Notes under the pieces: model-generated
What the model was told of the DNA's origin: nothing
What the model saw: only the letters and a program-made list of their open reading frames with translations
The model's database searches: none
Program-made: the position numbers and the translations under genes
Part shown: positions 36,201-49,265 of the stretch, piece by piece
Numbering within the stretch: position 1 is the stretch's first letter
Layout: each line of letters opens with the position of its first letter
NCBI GenBank assembly: GCA_027919835.1
Contig: JANVFP010000025.1
Coordinates: forward strand, 496,001-560,000
DNA from: Lentinula raphanica
Lineage: Eukaryota > Basidiomycota > Agaricomycetes > Agaricales > Omphalotaceae
DNA: 64,000 nt
Reading direction: 5' to 3'

Positions 36201-38781
36201 CCTGTGAAGGTTCTCCCTCAACAGTCAATCTTCTTGTAAGTATCCGAGATGCGCCCGTTCGAGTCAGCGCCACAGGTCTGGTCAATCATGCAGTATTCTT
36301 AGACGACTCGCTGAGCGTGTTAGTGAGAAAGTTCTGCACGTCCTCGCGCGCGCCCCGTCGTTAGGAATGATGCCACCTCCGCTGAAACGAGGATCTATCT
36401 CGTAGACGTCATCGATGTTGGAAACATGCTGCACGTAACAAGTAGTATACATCATGCAGTTTGGCTGTCGCGTTCAGAATAAGTATCAGGATCATAGAGC
36501 CCACTATGCGCCGCCCTGGTTCCAGATTCCACATTCAAAAGCCGTACATGTAAGACGGGAGTAGTATCAATGCATCGACATAAATATAGCCTTCCCCGTA
36601 TTCCTGTGCCTACGAGATGCTGATAGTGCAATTCGTCTGCTGCGTCCAACGTTCATGCCATACATCCTATGTATGTCTTTCAGAGAGGGGCCCAGATTCC
36701 ACCTCGAAAAGGGCATAGCAAGAATAAGGAAGGGGGTTAGCATGCTATTAGTAGAGTCTCTGCAAACCCATTGACACTGTCTCCTAAGTAGAGTTGTCAC
36801 GGTCACCGACAAAGTTCTCGTATTTTTATATACTTACTACCTGCTTACTGCCAAATTGCGAGTGCTCTCTGGGCCGCCCGTGCGCGATATTAGCATTTCT
36901 CCCTCGCTCGCCAGAATGATCGGAGGCCGGTTCTGGCACCCTCCAGGAATGCGGCTGACATTGTTCTGCCTATGGGTTAGACCTGGTTAGACCCAGTTTA
37001 GAGTTATGAAAAATGTCAAATACATACTACAGATTCCAATGTCATCTTGACCCTCCAAGTGTCGTTAAGTATTTCTTGTACTGCAAGATTCATCGACATC
37101 ATTCATGCAACCAGGAAAGGCTTGTTCAAAGAGGTCTTAGCCTTAGCGACACTCTAGCGAATACAACTTCAATAATCTAGATCAAACACCCAGTCAAACC
37201 CCGAAACGTTAGCCTCGTTGTGCGTCGTGCGAGGTTGTGCGACGCTCCCAGACAGTCCTGGATCATCTAAGTCTCATACCGTCGTAGATTCGCTGGGATC
37301 TGCTCACGAGCAAGACGTAGCGACGGATCGTTGACCATCTTGCAAAAATCAGTGAATAGCCAATGAATAGCAGTGGATATACAAAATTCCGATAAGATAT
37401 CACGAGCACTGTTCGGACTGTACGCTTTAGACTGAATCCCGATATCGATGTTATCCCATCTCCTTATGTCTTCATGGATCTCCGTAAATCAACACGAGCT
37501 AGTTATCCCCAGGACTGGATGAGTATGTGGGTTGGGGACTTATAGAGTTTAGTAGAATCTAGTTATGTTTGCAATACAGGCGCCGTATAGAAGTCAATAA
37601 ATCACCGTTGACCCTTCTAGGACTTATGTTGTGCTATTTTCCGAACTTCCGCATCAGGTTTTCCAAATAAGAGCAGTAATATCCGCCCTTGTTCAAGGCG
37701 TTCATTTTTTGTGACATTCTTTGTCATTTGAGGGCAGGAAAGAGGGAATTGAACATGTCACAGAGGGAATCAAGAGGGAAGGAATATCAGGGAATACCCT
37801 GGAATACTTACCTATTACCAGGTTCGGGATACCAGGGAATAACCTGAGATACCACAAAATACCAGAGATGGATTCTTCACGATACCGATAGCAAAAGCCG
37901 CAACAAACCTGTTGATTGGAAGGAGGGTTTGGGGGAAAGAGCTTCAAGCCTCAGGATTATAACTTCGGAAACCGCATAAAGTCCTGCAAGTCTCATACCC
38001 GGAGAACGCGTTTACGCATGGAGAATGAGAACACCGAAGAGTCAACACAACGAAGCTGGAACGGCGTTTCGCCACGACCGTTCGCCAACTCAAAAGTCAC
38101 AAAGTTCAAACGTTCTCTCAAGTTCACATGAAGGCAGAAAATCATTTATAAATATCTTGAATTTGTATGTACATTAAACTGTACACACTATGATCATTAA
38201 TGGTACGTTATTCGTAAGGTTGCGTTAAGGAAGGGAGGAGACAGGAGGATTTGTAAGGTAGGGCGAGGAAGGCGACGGTGGGATGAACAGTGTCATTAGG
38301 AGCGATTTGCGAAGTTAAGCAGGAGTAAAAGTATAGACACGAAGATAAGAGGAAACGTATGCCAACCCGAGGACCCAGCGTCTGTGGTTTTGTGGAGAGA
38401 ATAAAAGGGTGATCAAATAACCATAAGAAAACAGCGACAGCGAAAACCGAGAGATATACAGAATGGGGCAACGAAAGCTAATGGTACAGAGGGGGATATT
38501 ATGTACAACCGTGATTTGACTTGGATAATCCTGATTTGACAGATGAGAATGCGATGGTTATGAGGGGCCAATAACGAGTAAGTTGATGCGACTAGTGTGG
38601 AGAAACGAGAAGGATGGGGTCCCGAAAGCAAAGATCCGACGATATGATAAAACCGATGGAGACCAGAGAACCGACCGATGGAGAATAATATGAGGATGCG
38701 GGGTATGAAGTTGAAGTGGTATGGATGGTGCCGCATGCGGGAAATGCAATGGATGCGATGACGAAATAGAGAAGACAACCT
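33229..38781. other. Gene-poor island (5.5 kb)
   Basis: No gene is recognisable on either strand. ORFs are all under about 100 codons and lack known motifs. CpG content is normal, unlike the left repeat block, so this does not look like methylated repeat DNA. A cluster of GGGAATACC-type repeats is visible at about 37745-37870. It may hold decayed copies or noncoding transcripts. Confidence 0.5.
37740..37870. repeat. Cluster of short GGGAATACC-like repeats
   Basis: Variants of AGGGAATACC and its near reverse complement (GGTATTCC-like) recur at least eight times in 130 bp, for example CAGGGAATACCCTGGAATAC and ACCAGGGAATAACC. They are irregularly spaced. Nothing else marks the site. Confidence 0.55.
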
Positions 38782-40077
38782 CTAGTCCGTAGGGAATAAG
38801 AATAATTTTTTACCATCGGGATTGTAACGCTGCCTGTCGTCTTTTTTGTCGCTCTTCCTCCTTTCTCGGACAGTCGAGAAAGCATTGGTTGACGATCGGT
38901 TCGAGGATGCATCAAAAGACCAAGCGCGCATGTCGCTCATCAGTGGTCTAGGTCCAAAGCGGAATCCACCTATCCCAGGGCTTAGAGGGGCACCATCATC
39001 GCATGCATATTCGTCCTCTTCGCTGAGGTCGCAGTGTTCTTTCTCGTCATCCCCCAGTTCATTTCCGTAGCGAGCTAAGGGACTTTTGAGACTGGCACGA
39101 GAACTGCTGATCGATGCCATACTGCCGGTCCTATTCCTCGTCGTGAACGCTCCTGGTGCAGACGATATAGAGGATAGGGATGCTAGAGATGAAGAGGACT
39201 CGCGACGAGATGTTGATGGCCTAGTTGGTACCCTGATGTAGACGTCAGGAACAAGCAGTTTGCCTTGAGCCGATTGAGGCAAAAGCGGCCTTTCGCGCCT
39301 AGGGCTCGTACTTAGAGCCGAGAGGGAAGGAGGCGAACGAGAGCTTGGCGATGAAGGACCTGAGTACATCGAGACTCGAGATTCGCTACGTCGCGTAAAT
39401 GAACCTTGGAATTGGGAAAGGAGATAATCGTCTTGTGTAGGTGGTGTAAATTTGGCCTCGTGATCGCCGAAAGCATGAGACAATGTGGAGGTGGTAGGCA
39501 GAGATGATGGGATGTGGCGAGGGGCGGACCGGGATGTACTGCCGTTCAAGAACGAGCGCGATCGTTGCTTGGGCTGACAGGCGATAGACTGTGTTGCAGG
39601 CAAGGCAGAGCTTTCGAAAGTTGGAGAGGGATAAGAAAGATCGGTGGTCGTTGAAGACAGACAATCGGACTCGACGTCCGATGGCGGTGATCCTTCGGTG
39701 TTTTCGGATTTAATGTGATGAGAACGTGCAGAGCTGCTGTTGTTGTAGATGGGGTATGTTGGAGGCGCGTAGACATCTTCGTGTTGATGTAGCATGTCTG
39801 CCATTTTGCATTCGTCTGAACAATACAAAGGGTAGGGCCCTGGTCGATGACGGTCTTTGTCTTCGTCACTGGACGATTTTGAGAATTGCGTTGGCGAGCT
39901 TGATGAAATTATAGGGTGAATTGCTGGGAAGAGACGAAAGAGATCCTATAACTCACCAGACGCATTGTTTGTTGTTGAAGGACGTTGATCAGTTGTTACT
40001 AGCTGTGTTATACGTTTGGGAGCTATTTGTCTGTCGCAGACGGGACACCAGGCTGTGTCGAAATCCATAACCACCAT
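38782..40077 (-). CDS. ECL1/2/3-type zinc-binding protein (lifespan/stress regulator-like)
   Basis: The first exon, from ATG 40077 (or 40068, MDFDTAWC), has WCPVCDRQIAPKRI. After an intron (about 39954-39896) it continues with SPTQFSKSSSDEDKD and PYPLYCSDECKMADM. The paired C-x-x-C and LYCSDEC motifs are those of the fungal ECL1/2/3 family, small nuclear zinc proteins that extend chronological lifespan in fission yeast. The rest is a serine-rich, low-complexity tail of about 330 residues ending at 38782. Longer tails are common in basidiomycete members. The C-terminal region has no recognisable domain. Either start methionine is possible; the second places the zinc motif nearly at the N-terminus. 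Confidence 0.8.
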
Positions 40078-43000
40078 GTAGATAATTTCTACGGACAGTA
40101 GCAGTGAAAGGGCAAAAAGCTGAGGCTGGGATTTGTTGAGGGGAAAGGAAGTTGAAAACGGAAATGATGCCGTTCTTATAAATGAAACCCTCCGCTTATC
40201 GGGTAAGCGGAGCGATCTCCCCATTTGGCCATTATTTCATTAATTATTTTATTTTTACTCCACGCGTTTTCTGTCACGTCACATCTTTCTCAGATCCCCG
40301 CGGTTTTGGCGAATCGTCTCCCGTTCTCTTGCCTGCAAGTATCCCTCCAACGTAAAATATTCGCAAATTTTCCGTCTTCATTTTTCACTCAGATCGCGAA
40401 TCCCGACGTAAAGCTCGGAAAGAATTTTAATCTGCTATGTACTCGACCTCATGCTCGCAGCATGATATGATTTCATGGATTATCGCGCTCTATCGATCAG
40501 CATTGTGGCCTGTTCCTTAGCCGTATACAGCCACACGCCCATTGCCCAAGTTTAATATCTCATGGTTCAATTTCAGGCGCAAGGCGGAACATATTCTCCT
40601 CAACCCGTATTCCCCGCATACCCATAAGTACAGGTGATACTCACTCTTCTGGCATATCCCGAATCAATATCATCGATGAAGACCACTCACATCCAATGGA
40701 CACAGCACTGATGCGTTAGATACGCTCTTCCGTTCTGTGCGCTTGAGACCAGATGGTACCTCAATTCCGTCTTAGACATCCTGTTTAACCTTGATGCATC
40801 TGATGCAATTGACGCAAATCTTGCACTGCGAGCGAATGAGCAACGCTCCAAACGACGTCGACAAGATCATTCGGCTTCAATTCAAGAATTGGAAAACGAG
40901 TTATCTCCCTTCCGTTCCGTTCCAGTCCGTCCCCTCTCATGTTATCGCCTCTTGCGGCGCCATCGAGCATATGCAAACCGTCGGTGATACATGTGCTCTG
41001 ATGATTAATCGCCCTCTTCAATACTCCTGAGGCTTGCATGCCTCTTCCATGGCCCGCGGACGCGGCAAATGTTGTCAAGACTCAGTCTAAACCTCTCCAG
41101 GAAATGCAAGGAAACCATCATTCAAAGACCTCGGGAAGTCGATGATCTCTTGTAACCTATCTCATCCATCTTGCACAATAACCGACTGTTGTCAAGTTTA
41201 TATGCATCCGACCGGACTTGCGACAAGAGTGCGACAAGAGTGCGACCGGATAAGCAGTGGATGAGAGCTTTCCTCCAGGAGGCTATTTGACCCTGCAGCG
41301 CCAGGAGAAACGGCGGGAAAACTCTCATTGGTCAATTCCGCTCGACACTCAACGGTCCGGCAACCGTGCCGCGACATCCCGGATGTATGTATTTGTTGTC
41401 CGTTCATGATCTCGCGTCTTCATTCACGATCCAAAGACCAGGCATGGAACTCTCCTTGCCGCCTTTTCTCAACGCGATCTGCAGGCATATAGCCTACCAA
41501 CACCAACGTTACCCTATCAGTCATAATATTCAACTCGGATTCTCTGTGAGTGTTTGACCCTGATATTAAAAAATCATTCTGACCTGCTCTATCTTGCTCT
41601 GATAGTCTTCCGTCTCATCTATTTTCAGCAAGAATAGGCAAGAATTCAGAAACCTTTGCGTTGCTGTGCCGGCTGTCTCTTGTGCCTGTGCTCGATCATT
41701 GTCAGCAGTTGTCAGCCCGCAGCATTGATATCAACCAGCCGTGATTTTGTTATGGCAGGATGCATATACTCGAAAGGACACTGTGCTCACATGCAGGCAA
41801 TAATGAAGTCTACCTATGCAAAGCCACCCCCACACTGCTTATGGGATTTTGACAATGAAAATTACGGATCGCCCTTAGCATCGAGGCAATGTGCACTGGC
41901 TTAAAACGGTGACCTCTCCGACCTATGAACGCAAGTGAGATATACTCCATGTCTGTTCTTTGGATAACGCAGACCGTGATCCCGGGCGCTTTCCTATCCT
42001 TGACCTCGGGAAGAATGTCCTCGGTACTTCGATTCATACAGGGTTTGAACTCACTGTCAAAACTAATCTAACTGACCAGTCTAGATGCTCCTCGAAAATG
42101 TACGATATCGCGTTGAACTTGGGGCAGCAGACTTAACAATTCCAATGCTTTCCAATGGTACAGGTTCTATGGAAGATCACATCGACAATAAATAACAGTG
42201 CCAAATGCGGATTGAGGTACGGCGGAGCATCTTAACTCTGAGCTTTCTAATTTACCTTGGCTCAAAATGAAAAAAAGAACCTCTACTCTTACAAAGTTGC
42301 GGATTTCAGGTCCTTTATTCCGAGCGTGCTCCAATCTACATCATGTCTTGAGCTTGAGGGGGGTTCGGATAAACTAGCGACCAAATTCCAGCTAGGAGGA
42401 TGTCGTTAGGCTCGAAGAGCGTTATCTTCACGCTGTCGACATTGCTAGCATCCTGTTAGGCTACTCTCACGATAGGGCTTGCGATTAGTACTCTCTCTAT
42501 TGCGTCTTTCCACTGTCCATCGAGTGCTAACACAGTCAGAAGCCCGAATTTGCTCCGAACATAGCACAAAACCAACCTATATTCGCCGCTTCCGCTTCCT
42601 CTCAGGCTTGGCTCTCGAGTCCGATTCACAAGGGGACATACATATCTGGTCGATGGCCATTTTCCTCGGAGAACCATCAGTCGAATTCAGAGACTATATC
42701 TCTTCGATGATTGTGAAGATGGTTGCAAGAGACTAAAACCAGCCAGGACTAAGCCGCGTTTCTGCTCAAGTATCATCCAGTCGGCACGTTTCCGTACGTT
42801 CTTTTTGCTTACTTCGGTCCTGCCAGCAACGTTACCTGAACAATTCTTTCACGGATATGTTGTCGAACTTCTCTCACACGTTCTGACCAGAGTTCAGGAA
42901 GTCCGGTTTTCCGAAGAACCTTAGATTTGATGGGAAGAGACGATAACTGATTGGGCGGACTGTCCTTTCGTCTCGGGTATGTTGAGGTACGTTGGTCGTT

Positions 43001-45855
43001 GCCTTTAGCCTGTATGATTGGTCGATGCCAACCAATCAGGTCGTCGTTTGACAATGTTAACGTACCTGAAAGGCAATCACTGAGGAGAGTAGTACACCGT
43101 GGTGTAGCTTCTATGCTTCCTTTTCTTCCACCTGGGTACATAGACAAGATCAAGTTTTGAGGAGAATGTTCTACGAAACTTCAAATGGAACATTGTCCAA
43201 GTATATGCACTATGACGGTTCCGGCACGAGAGATGAGCAATTCGGAGGGCGTGAGAAATTGTGAGAAGTTCTGCTTTGACCAACACCGACAATTCGAATT
43301 TCTGACTGGTTCTTCGAGGAAATCGCTCACATTACTGTCACTGATGATACTATTCAAAGTTAGAAGACACGCGAGATAGAAGACCCTTGGGCTGGCAAAC
43401 AGTTCCGTGGTGTATGACTCAACTGCTCGAAGCCTTTCGCGGATCTCAGCGTCAACGTTGTTCCAAGCTATGTGGTCAAGGTGTAGTAATACAGCAGTAT
43501 CTATGAAGAATGGCTGCTATGCAAGATACCATACAGCCTCATATACGTGTGTCTTTCATGAAGGATCAGACAAGAGGTTTCTCACCTGACTCGAACCTTA
43601 GGTACGCCAACTTTGAGCCTTTTTGAATGCATGCCTTCCTAGCTTCACCATTGTGACAGACAAAGTGGTTCCTACCCACGTCACGACTGTCTGAATGTGC
43701 CCATACCGTCCGTCTCTGTCCTTACGCCTCTAATTGGACACTGGGGACTTTACATGGCGGAAAGCGACAGTGAGAAGAATTCTCACTGTCTGAAAGGTAT
43801 AGTAGACATAAATGTAGGTTAACCGACCTAATCTCTCATTCTCACTGTGTGATGTGAAAGCACATCTCACGCTTTCATAGGCTCAGAGTATGCTCAGATC
43901 GTCCATGTCCTCTTTCAGTCACGCGATCGTCTCGAAAGACTCAGCATGAGAATCGGGCGTTGTAGTTACCGCTGCACAATATTTTTTGCGTAAAATCGGT
44001 CGAAGTTTGTCAACTTCGTACCAAGCACTTCTGCATTCGAAGCCATCAGCTGATCGAGTCTATTTCACCAATTCACCAACGTATTCTCTATGTCGAGGTT
44101 CGAGTAACTGTTCTTGGGATCGACCGGGTTTGTCCTTGGGAATGCTTACTATGCGAGTGGCATGGGGCTGAAGCCAACCGGTGTGGAGCTGTTAACAGGT
44201 GCCAGCCTCTGCAATGTTCACGGTTAAAGTATGTTTCAACAGTTTCACCAGATTGTATCCCTCCTTGCGTCATTAACAGGTTGCAATCCAATGCGTTCTG
44301 AGCGGATTGTCACTGGTCAGCAACTTGCAACGTATCGCTCTTGATATGGCAACTGCGGTGCTCGCCGCTGTTATGTACTTAGCATGTCACAAGTATATTG
44401 CGATCTGTATAGGTTATGAGATGTAAGTACCATTATCATCTTTCCCGGAGACCTTGCTTCAAGGATCAACTTATTTTTGGTTGAATCAGTAACTATATGG
44501 CATGACGGAGGTATGTTACCCCAGGCATGTTGGCATACTGATGAGATATTTGGCCTTGTGATCGCAGTAAACGCTCGGTTTATATGGTTGTTGACTGAAT
44601 CATGTAACCGATTCTCATTCGTTTTCCCCGACTTCGACCGAGTTTTCTCTCGAAGGAAAATCTTTGAGGACGAAACTCCCGGCTGTGGCTGCTCGAGAGA
44701 TCCGGAACTGTCGCTTAAGGAGGGTTAAGCTCGATGTATGCCCTGGTGGGTATCAACTGTACTATCTTGGACAACTCATGAACACGATCATGAAACTGTT
44801 AGTTCATCATTGCTCTCCGATTCCTCCCTCACAGTGCAATTTCTTACCGCGGTATATTCATGATCATCTTGAAATTCAATGACTGTGTTTCGAGATGTAG
44901 ATGGCAACTCCCGCCCATGTGACAATCGAATATTCACCAAAAAACTATTCCCCGCAATGAGACCCCCGGATTCTGCTAAATTCCCCAGCTTGCGGTGTTG
45001 TCGACAGCATCACGGCATTCTTGAGGCGTCAACGACCGAACAACCCAATACACAGCCAACAATCAATATGCCAGGCTGTTCGTGGGGTATTACTATTATT
45101 TGAATGATACTCAACTCAACAACTTACGCTGTTTTTCTCAAAGGCGATACAACATATACAGCCTGCTATAGGCTGTTCCAACTCAGATCAACCGAGCTTA
45201 GGATCAAAGTTAGAGATATCCTGGACCGAGACTTACCTCCGAAATATACCAAGCCTAAAGCTATGTGGGTATAGTCGTACCTCAGCTGCTAGTACATGAA
45301 GACGCACATCCCCGACCAAGTTTGACCACCGAGATCCACGAGTTCATACACCCCCCATCAGTGAGCACATACTATCGTGCCAGCTGACAGCGTGTATCAA
45401 GCTTCACCAGAGAGGATGATTTAGAGATGGCCTGAGATGGCCTGAAATGACTCGACAATGAACCTGTACCTGGCTGTGGCGGCGAGAAGAAAGCACCGAT
45501 CCGTGGACTTTGCGCCTCTTTGCACTCATCATCATGGTAATAGTTTGCTGGCAGGTGGCGCGGATCGTCCCGAGTATGAACCCATCGATACCTTTTGAAG
45601 ATGGTAACAATTCATGAAAGTTGTTGCAGCTAAAATATTCAACGTTTCAAAATTTCACGGTTTATTAAGTCTGATTGTTTTGACACAACTAGTTTTGATA
45701 ATCGTTCAACTTGGCGACACGACATGCACGGTACGTTTCTAACAAAGTTTGATTCGAGTAATAAGCCTGTAACATTCTCCTACTAAGTCCTCGAGTCTCC
45801 AGCGCTATTCTGCGTGTGTTTCAGACCTCTATGAAGAGAATCGCGAAACGTGGAG
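40078..45855. other. Gene-poor island (5.8 kb)
   Basis: No gene is recognisable. ORFs are short and motif-free, the longest about 114 codons (minus 42809-43153). Composition is close to that of genic DNA. It separates the ECL1-type gene from the second O-methyltransferase and contains a perfect 10-bp-stem hairpin at 43766-43790. Confidence 0.5.
43766..43790. repeat. Perfect short hairpin
   Basis: GACAGTGAGA (43766-43775) and TCTCACTGTC (43781-43790) are exact reverse complements around the loop AGAAT. Related TCTCACTGT and CACATCTCACGC phrases recur within 100 bp, which suggests a small decayed repeat. Confidence 0.6.
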
Positions 45856-46725
45856 TCACTTTCGAATGGCGTACAAGAAACCATCAAAAGCCCTTTCCCC
45901 AACGGTCGCGATGGTGGTAGCATCGAGTTCTTTGTCCTCTTTGATATAGGCCAGCATTTCCCGGATCCCCACAATATCAATATCATCGACGCTTAGGTCA
46001 TTGACCAGTCCATAGCGTACGACATTGTCAACAATCTGTGGTGTTGAACAAACTATGAGACGTGGTTCGAAATGAGATGTGTTGACGTACGATCACACCG
46101 CCCTTCCTGACGAGACGCTTAGCTTCAGCAACATATTGGGGGTAAGATCTCTTGTCGGCATCAATGAAAACCAGGTCAAAAGGGACATCGGGTTGGAGGC
46201 CAGTCATTGATTCATAGGCAGGACCGACGACGACCTTACACTTGGCAGCAAGTCCTGCCTTGGCAAAGTTTTCTCGAGCGACCTAGAAGGACGGCAAGTT
46301 AGCATGTGTATCAGCATGACAGAAAACTCGATCCGTGATTCCTCCTCACCTTTGCATGAGTACCGTTAATCTCGAGAGTGATAAGTTCTCCATCCTCGGG
46401 CAAAGTTTTACCCATCCAGATGCTAGAGTATCTAAATTTGTTGATCAGTGAATTTACAGCGGCCTGCATAATAGGAGATATTTTTATACCCTCCAAGAGT
46501 CCCAACTTCAAGGATACGTTTGGCTCCTATGGATTGTGCCATAAGGCTAAGCCATTTTCCCTGTGCGGGGCTGACAGCAATGTCAGGTAAACCCTGAGCT
46601 GTAGCATTCTTCACAGCGAAGTCCAGATTGTCGTCCTTGTGGATCAAGAATGAATTATGGTAAGCGTCCGACTTGGCCCAGTCGACGACAGAGGTAGCTG
46701 CATTATACTTGGATTGAAGGCTCAT
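45856..46725 (-). CDS. Class I SAM-dependent O-methyltransferase, copy 2
   Basis: Starting MSLQSKYNAATSVVDWAKSD at 46725, it matches the copy at 32350-33228 across its full length with conserved introns. Motif I is RILEVGTLGG, followed by YSSIWMGKTLPEDGELITLE. PFDLVFIDADKRS is the metal-binding motif, and GGVIVDN and GERAFDGFLYAIRK close the domain. Stop at 45856. It is predicted to be a cytosolic cation-dependent methyltransferase of a small aromatic substrate. All motifs are kept in both copies, so both are likely active. The N-terminal 20 residues and the surface residues near the C-terminus differ most. Confidence 0.9.
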
Positions 46726-47551
46726 TGTGAAGATCGATTGGTTTGGTCGTTTCGGATAGATGGTGAGTTGTGTTCTCAGACACCATACACAAGTTCTTAT
46801 AGTCCACGACTGATATTGAGTCGTCATTGAGGATCCCAAAAATTGCACCACACAGGCGTTGACAAAGATAGAGCCATGGGGTGTGCTGCGCGGCCACATC
46901 GTGACCATGAAAGTATTTCAGTTTGGGTGAAGTGGGTCAGGAAGTCGAAACAGTTGGAACTTTCGAATCTGAAGTCCAACAGAAAATATCAGCCCATCTT
47001 TGAGTAGACGCAGTATGAATCGGCAAAGAAGATGAGAAAAAAATTAGAGCTCGTGCCGCTCCACCAACCTTCAATTTAGAGCAATGAAAGAAAACTGAGT
47101 GGGTCCTTTCTATCACTCCAACAGCGAAGACCTACCAGCACCGAAATGAACGGGTTACATCCAATACGAGGGGGATATCACTGCGCCGCAAGCATGAAAA
47201 GTATTTTGTCCAGTGCGTTCATCGGATAAATCGGGGTGAATCGCGTCCACCAATATTGTCATAATCATCCGTAGAGTTGAATTTGGTGTGCGTGTGTTCT
47301 CCAAAAGTAAAAAAGTTTACTGGCGCGTGGTGAGCATAAACTGGTCAATGAATAGAGAGAAGTTCGTTGCCATTGCTTGAAGAATTTGCGAATTGCTGGT
47401 AGTACATCGTGGTCGTGATACAAGTCGAGAACGGACACGTGCTTCGAATTGATCTCGAAGCGCTGGTACAGGTGGCTCACCAATCTCGTCTTGAATTTCT
47501 ACACAACACTCACCCTCATCCACCTCATCACTCATCCCATTGTACGATTCT
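46726..47551. other. Intergenic; divergent promoters
   Basis: This is the shared upstream region of the minus-strand O-methyltransferase and the plus-strand OGFr-domain gene. An in-frame upstream extension to 46908 exists for the methyltransferase ORF but lacks family similarity. No other gene is seen. Confidence 0.4.
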
Positions 47552-48489
47552 ATGAACAATCTACCAGCAGACATCCAGGAGTTTCTGGAGAACTACCCCG
47601 ATGGAACCGATGACAAGACTTTAACCGCCAACTTGGAATTCTACAGCAACCGCCTTCGATGTCGTCCTGACAAGCTTTTGGTTGATCAAATTCACGAGCA
47701 GTGCGTCTAGTCTTTATATTGGGCAGCACATCTGGACTGCGATGAACCTTGCAAGCCAGGTGGTTCGGTGACTACGACAAATTAGAATACAAACACGGTT
47801 TTATTCAATGGCTGTTGGTTTCAAGCTACTCATGTGCTCCTCCAATGTCGAGTCTGACTGCGATCATCCTTGATAGATTTCCGATTAGAGAGTTCGGCAT
47901 GAACTATGAGTCTCAACCTCTGCAACCACATGAAATTGAAGATATGAAGTCAGATCCGGACGCGATCCGTCGTGTCATCGCGTCGTATGAGCTGATGCTC
48001 GACTTCTATGGTATGCGTCTTGTCTCTCTCGAGACTGGAGAGGTAGAACGTTCGCTACCGCCTCGGAATTACAAGTCGAGATATCAGAATCTCATTCGTA
48101 GGTTGTTCAATAGTGTTGTGATTCTAGCCTCATCCAACGATGCTCCTCCTCGCACAGGCTCTTCTCACAATAACCTTCGAATATCGCGGATTCTCAAATG
48201 CTTATCGGAACTCGGACTAGAAAACCTCAACGCCGGGTTCTTGCTGCATGTACTCAACGAACAGAGCGAAGCAAAACAACTGAATTCACCCGGGATACGT
48301 GGAAGCATGGACAGATGGTGGGCCAACTGTATACGGAATGACGCAGAGAGAGCTTGGATTCAGGCTACTATCTCCAAGGTCAGAGCAGGGGACGGTTTCG
48401 TGTTCACTAGAGAGTTGTACCGAGAGGCATTGGAAAGACGTTTGGAGAGTGGCCAGTTGGGTGGTGGCGGCGATACGGATGTTAGCTGA
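47552..48489 (+). CDS. Opioid growth factor receptor (OGFr) conserved-domain protein
   Basis: It starts MNNLPADIQEFLENYPDGTD at 47552. Two introns are placed: about 47702-47759, restoring HEQ-WFGDYDKLEYKHGFIQWL, and about 47809-47877, restoring IQWL-FPIREFGMNYESQPL. FY-N-R-x-R followed by a helix, H-x-x-IQWLFP, then a helical run ending M-x-x-FYGM, is the OGFr N-terminal domain. In animals OGFr is a nuclear-envelope growth regulator; the fungal proteins are uncharacterised and need not bind opioids. A helical C-terminus (NLRISRILKCLSELGLE) ends at 48489. The tail is glycine-rich. About 270 residues. Confidence 0.85.
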
Positions 48490-48588
48490 AGCCTATTTGG
48501 ATCGATACGAAGAGCCGATACTTACATTGATGTATATGCAGGAAAACCGATGAAACCGTCATCGTACCAACTCGATGAGTGATGACAT

Positions 48589-48987
48589 TCATGACAAACC
48601 GCCACCAGTCGTGTCCTTTTCATGTGGCGATTGTTGCGAAGACAACCTTTCGAGTGCATCGAGTAGCGTAGATCGTCTCTTGCGAGCATAGAGAGGGCTA
48701 ACGCATTGAAGTAACTCCTCTATCGTTTCGAAAGGCCCTTCTTTAGATTGGTCCTAATGCAGTGGCGAAGTTGGACCCTTCATGTACTATGACAAGAGGA
48801 AACAATAAATTACCGAGCGATATCCTTGATTTGTGAGTACGATTGTGATCACATTTCCTTCTAGCAAAGTGACTGAAGCACTGGCTTGCAAGGACGAGTG
48901 GTCTTCCATTGAAAATGCCCGGATGAGCAGAGCTTGCTCCGACAGTGCCCGTCGGAGTTCTTTGGAATGAAAGCTTGAAGAGCCCAT
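48589..48987 (-). CDS. GSKIP-domain protein
   Basis: It starts MGSSSFHSKELRRALSEQAL at 48987, with one intron (about 48814-48756) joining NQGYRS to DQSKEGPFETIEELLQCVSP. The order SVTLLEGNVITIVLTNQGYR, then FETIEELL, then SPLYARKRRSTLLDALERL is that of the GSKIP (DUF727) domain. The domain is known from the mammalian GSK3-beta interaction protein and the Clu/CLUH family. About 110 residues, so it is a single-domain protein. It converges with the OGFr gene (100 bp between the stops) and is divergent from a tiny gene starting at 49023, only 35 bp away. Confidence 0.75.
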
Positions 48988-49022
48988 CTAGGCTGGGAGA
49001 ATAACCCCAGAGATAAGGGGCA

Positions 49023-49265
49023 ATGTATCAAGCGAGTAAGGAGAGGATATTTGCTGCTGATTTCTTGCAGTCTTTAAATGAAATTGACGGTGCTCTGGGC
49101 TGTGCGTTCATCGCCGGAAAGACTTATCCGGCTCTATCTGATCATCTTCATCTGCAATCGCAAGAATCAGAACTGGAAAAGGTTAAGACGGTGAGTGTGC
49201 TGTGTGGGCTAACTCGAGCTATGTGGAAGGCTGACGCTAGTGATTTTTAGCGTGCTTTTCGGTAG
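49023..49265 (+). CDS. Predicted 60-residue microprotein
   Basis: It starts MYQASKERIFAADFLQSLNE at 49023. The sequence is helix-prone, and a GT...AG intron (about 49191-49250) joins EKVKT to a short RAFR end with stop at 49263-49265. I recognise no domain. Support comes from the ATG context, the clean intron and the position 35 bp from the divergent GSKIP gene. It could instead be a misread or an upstream ORF. If real, the two genes share a bidirectional promoter. Confidence 0.45.
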
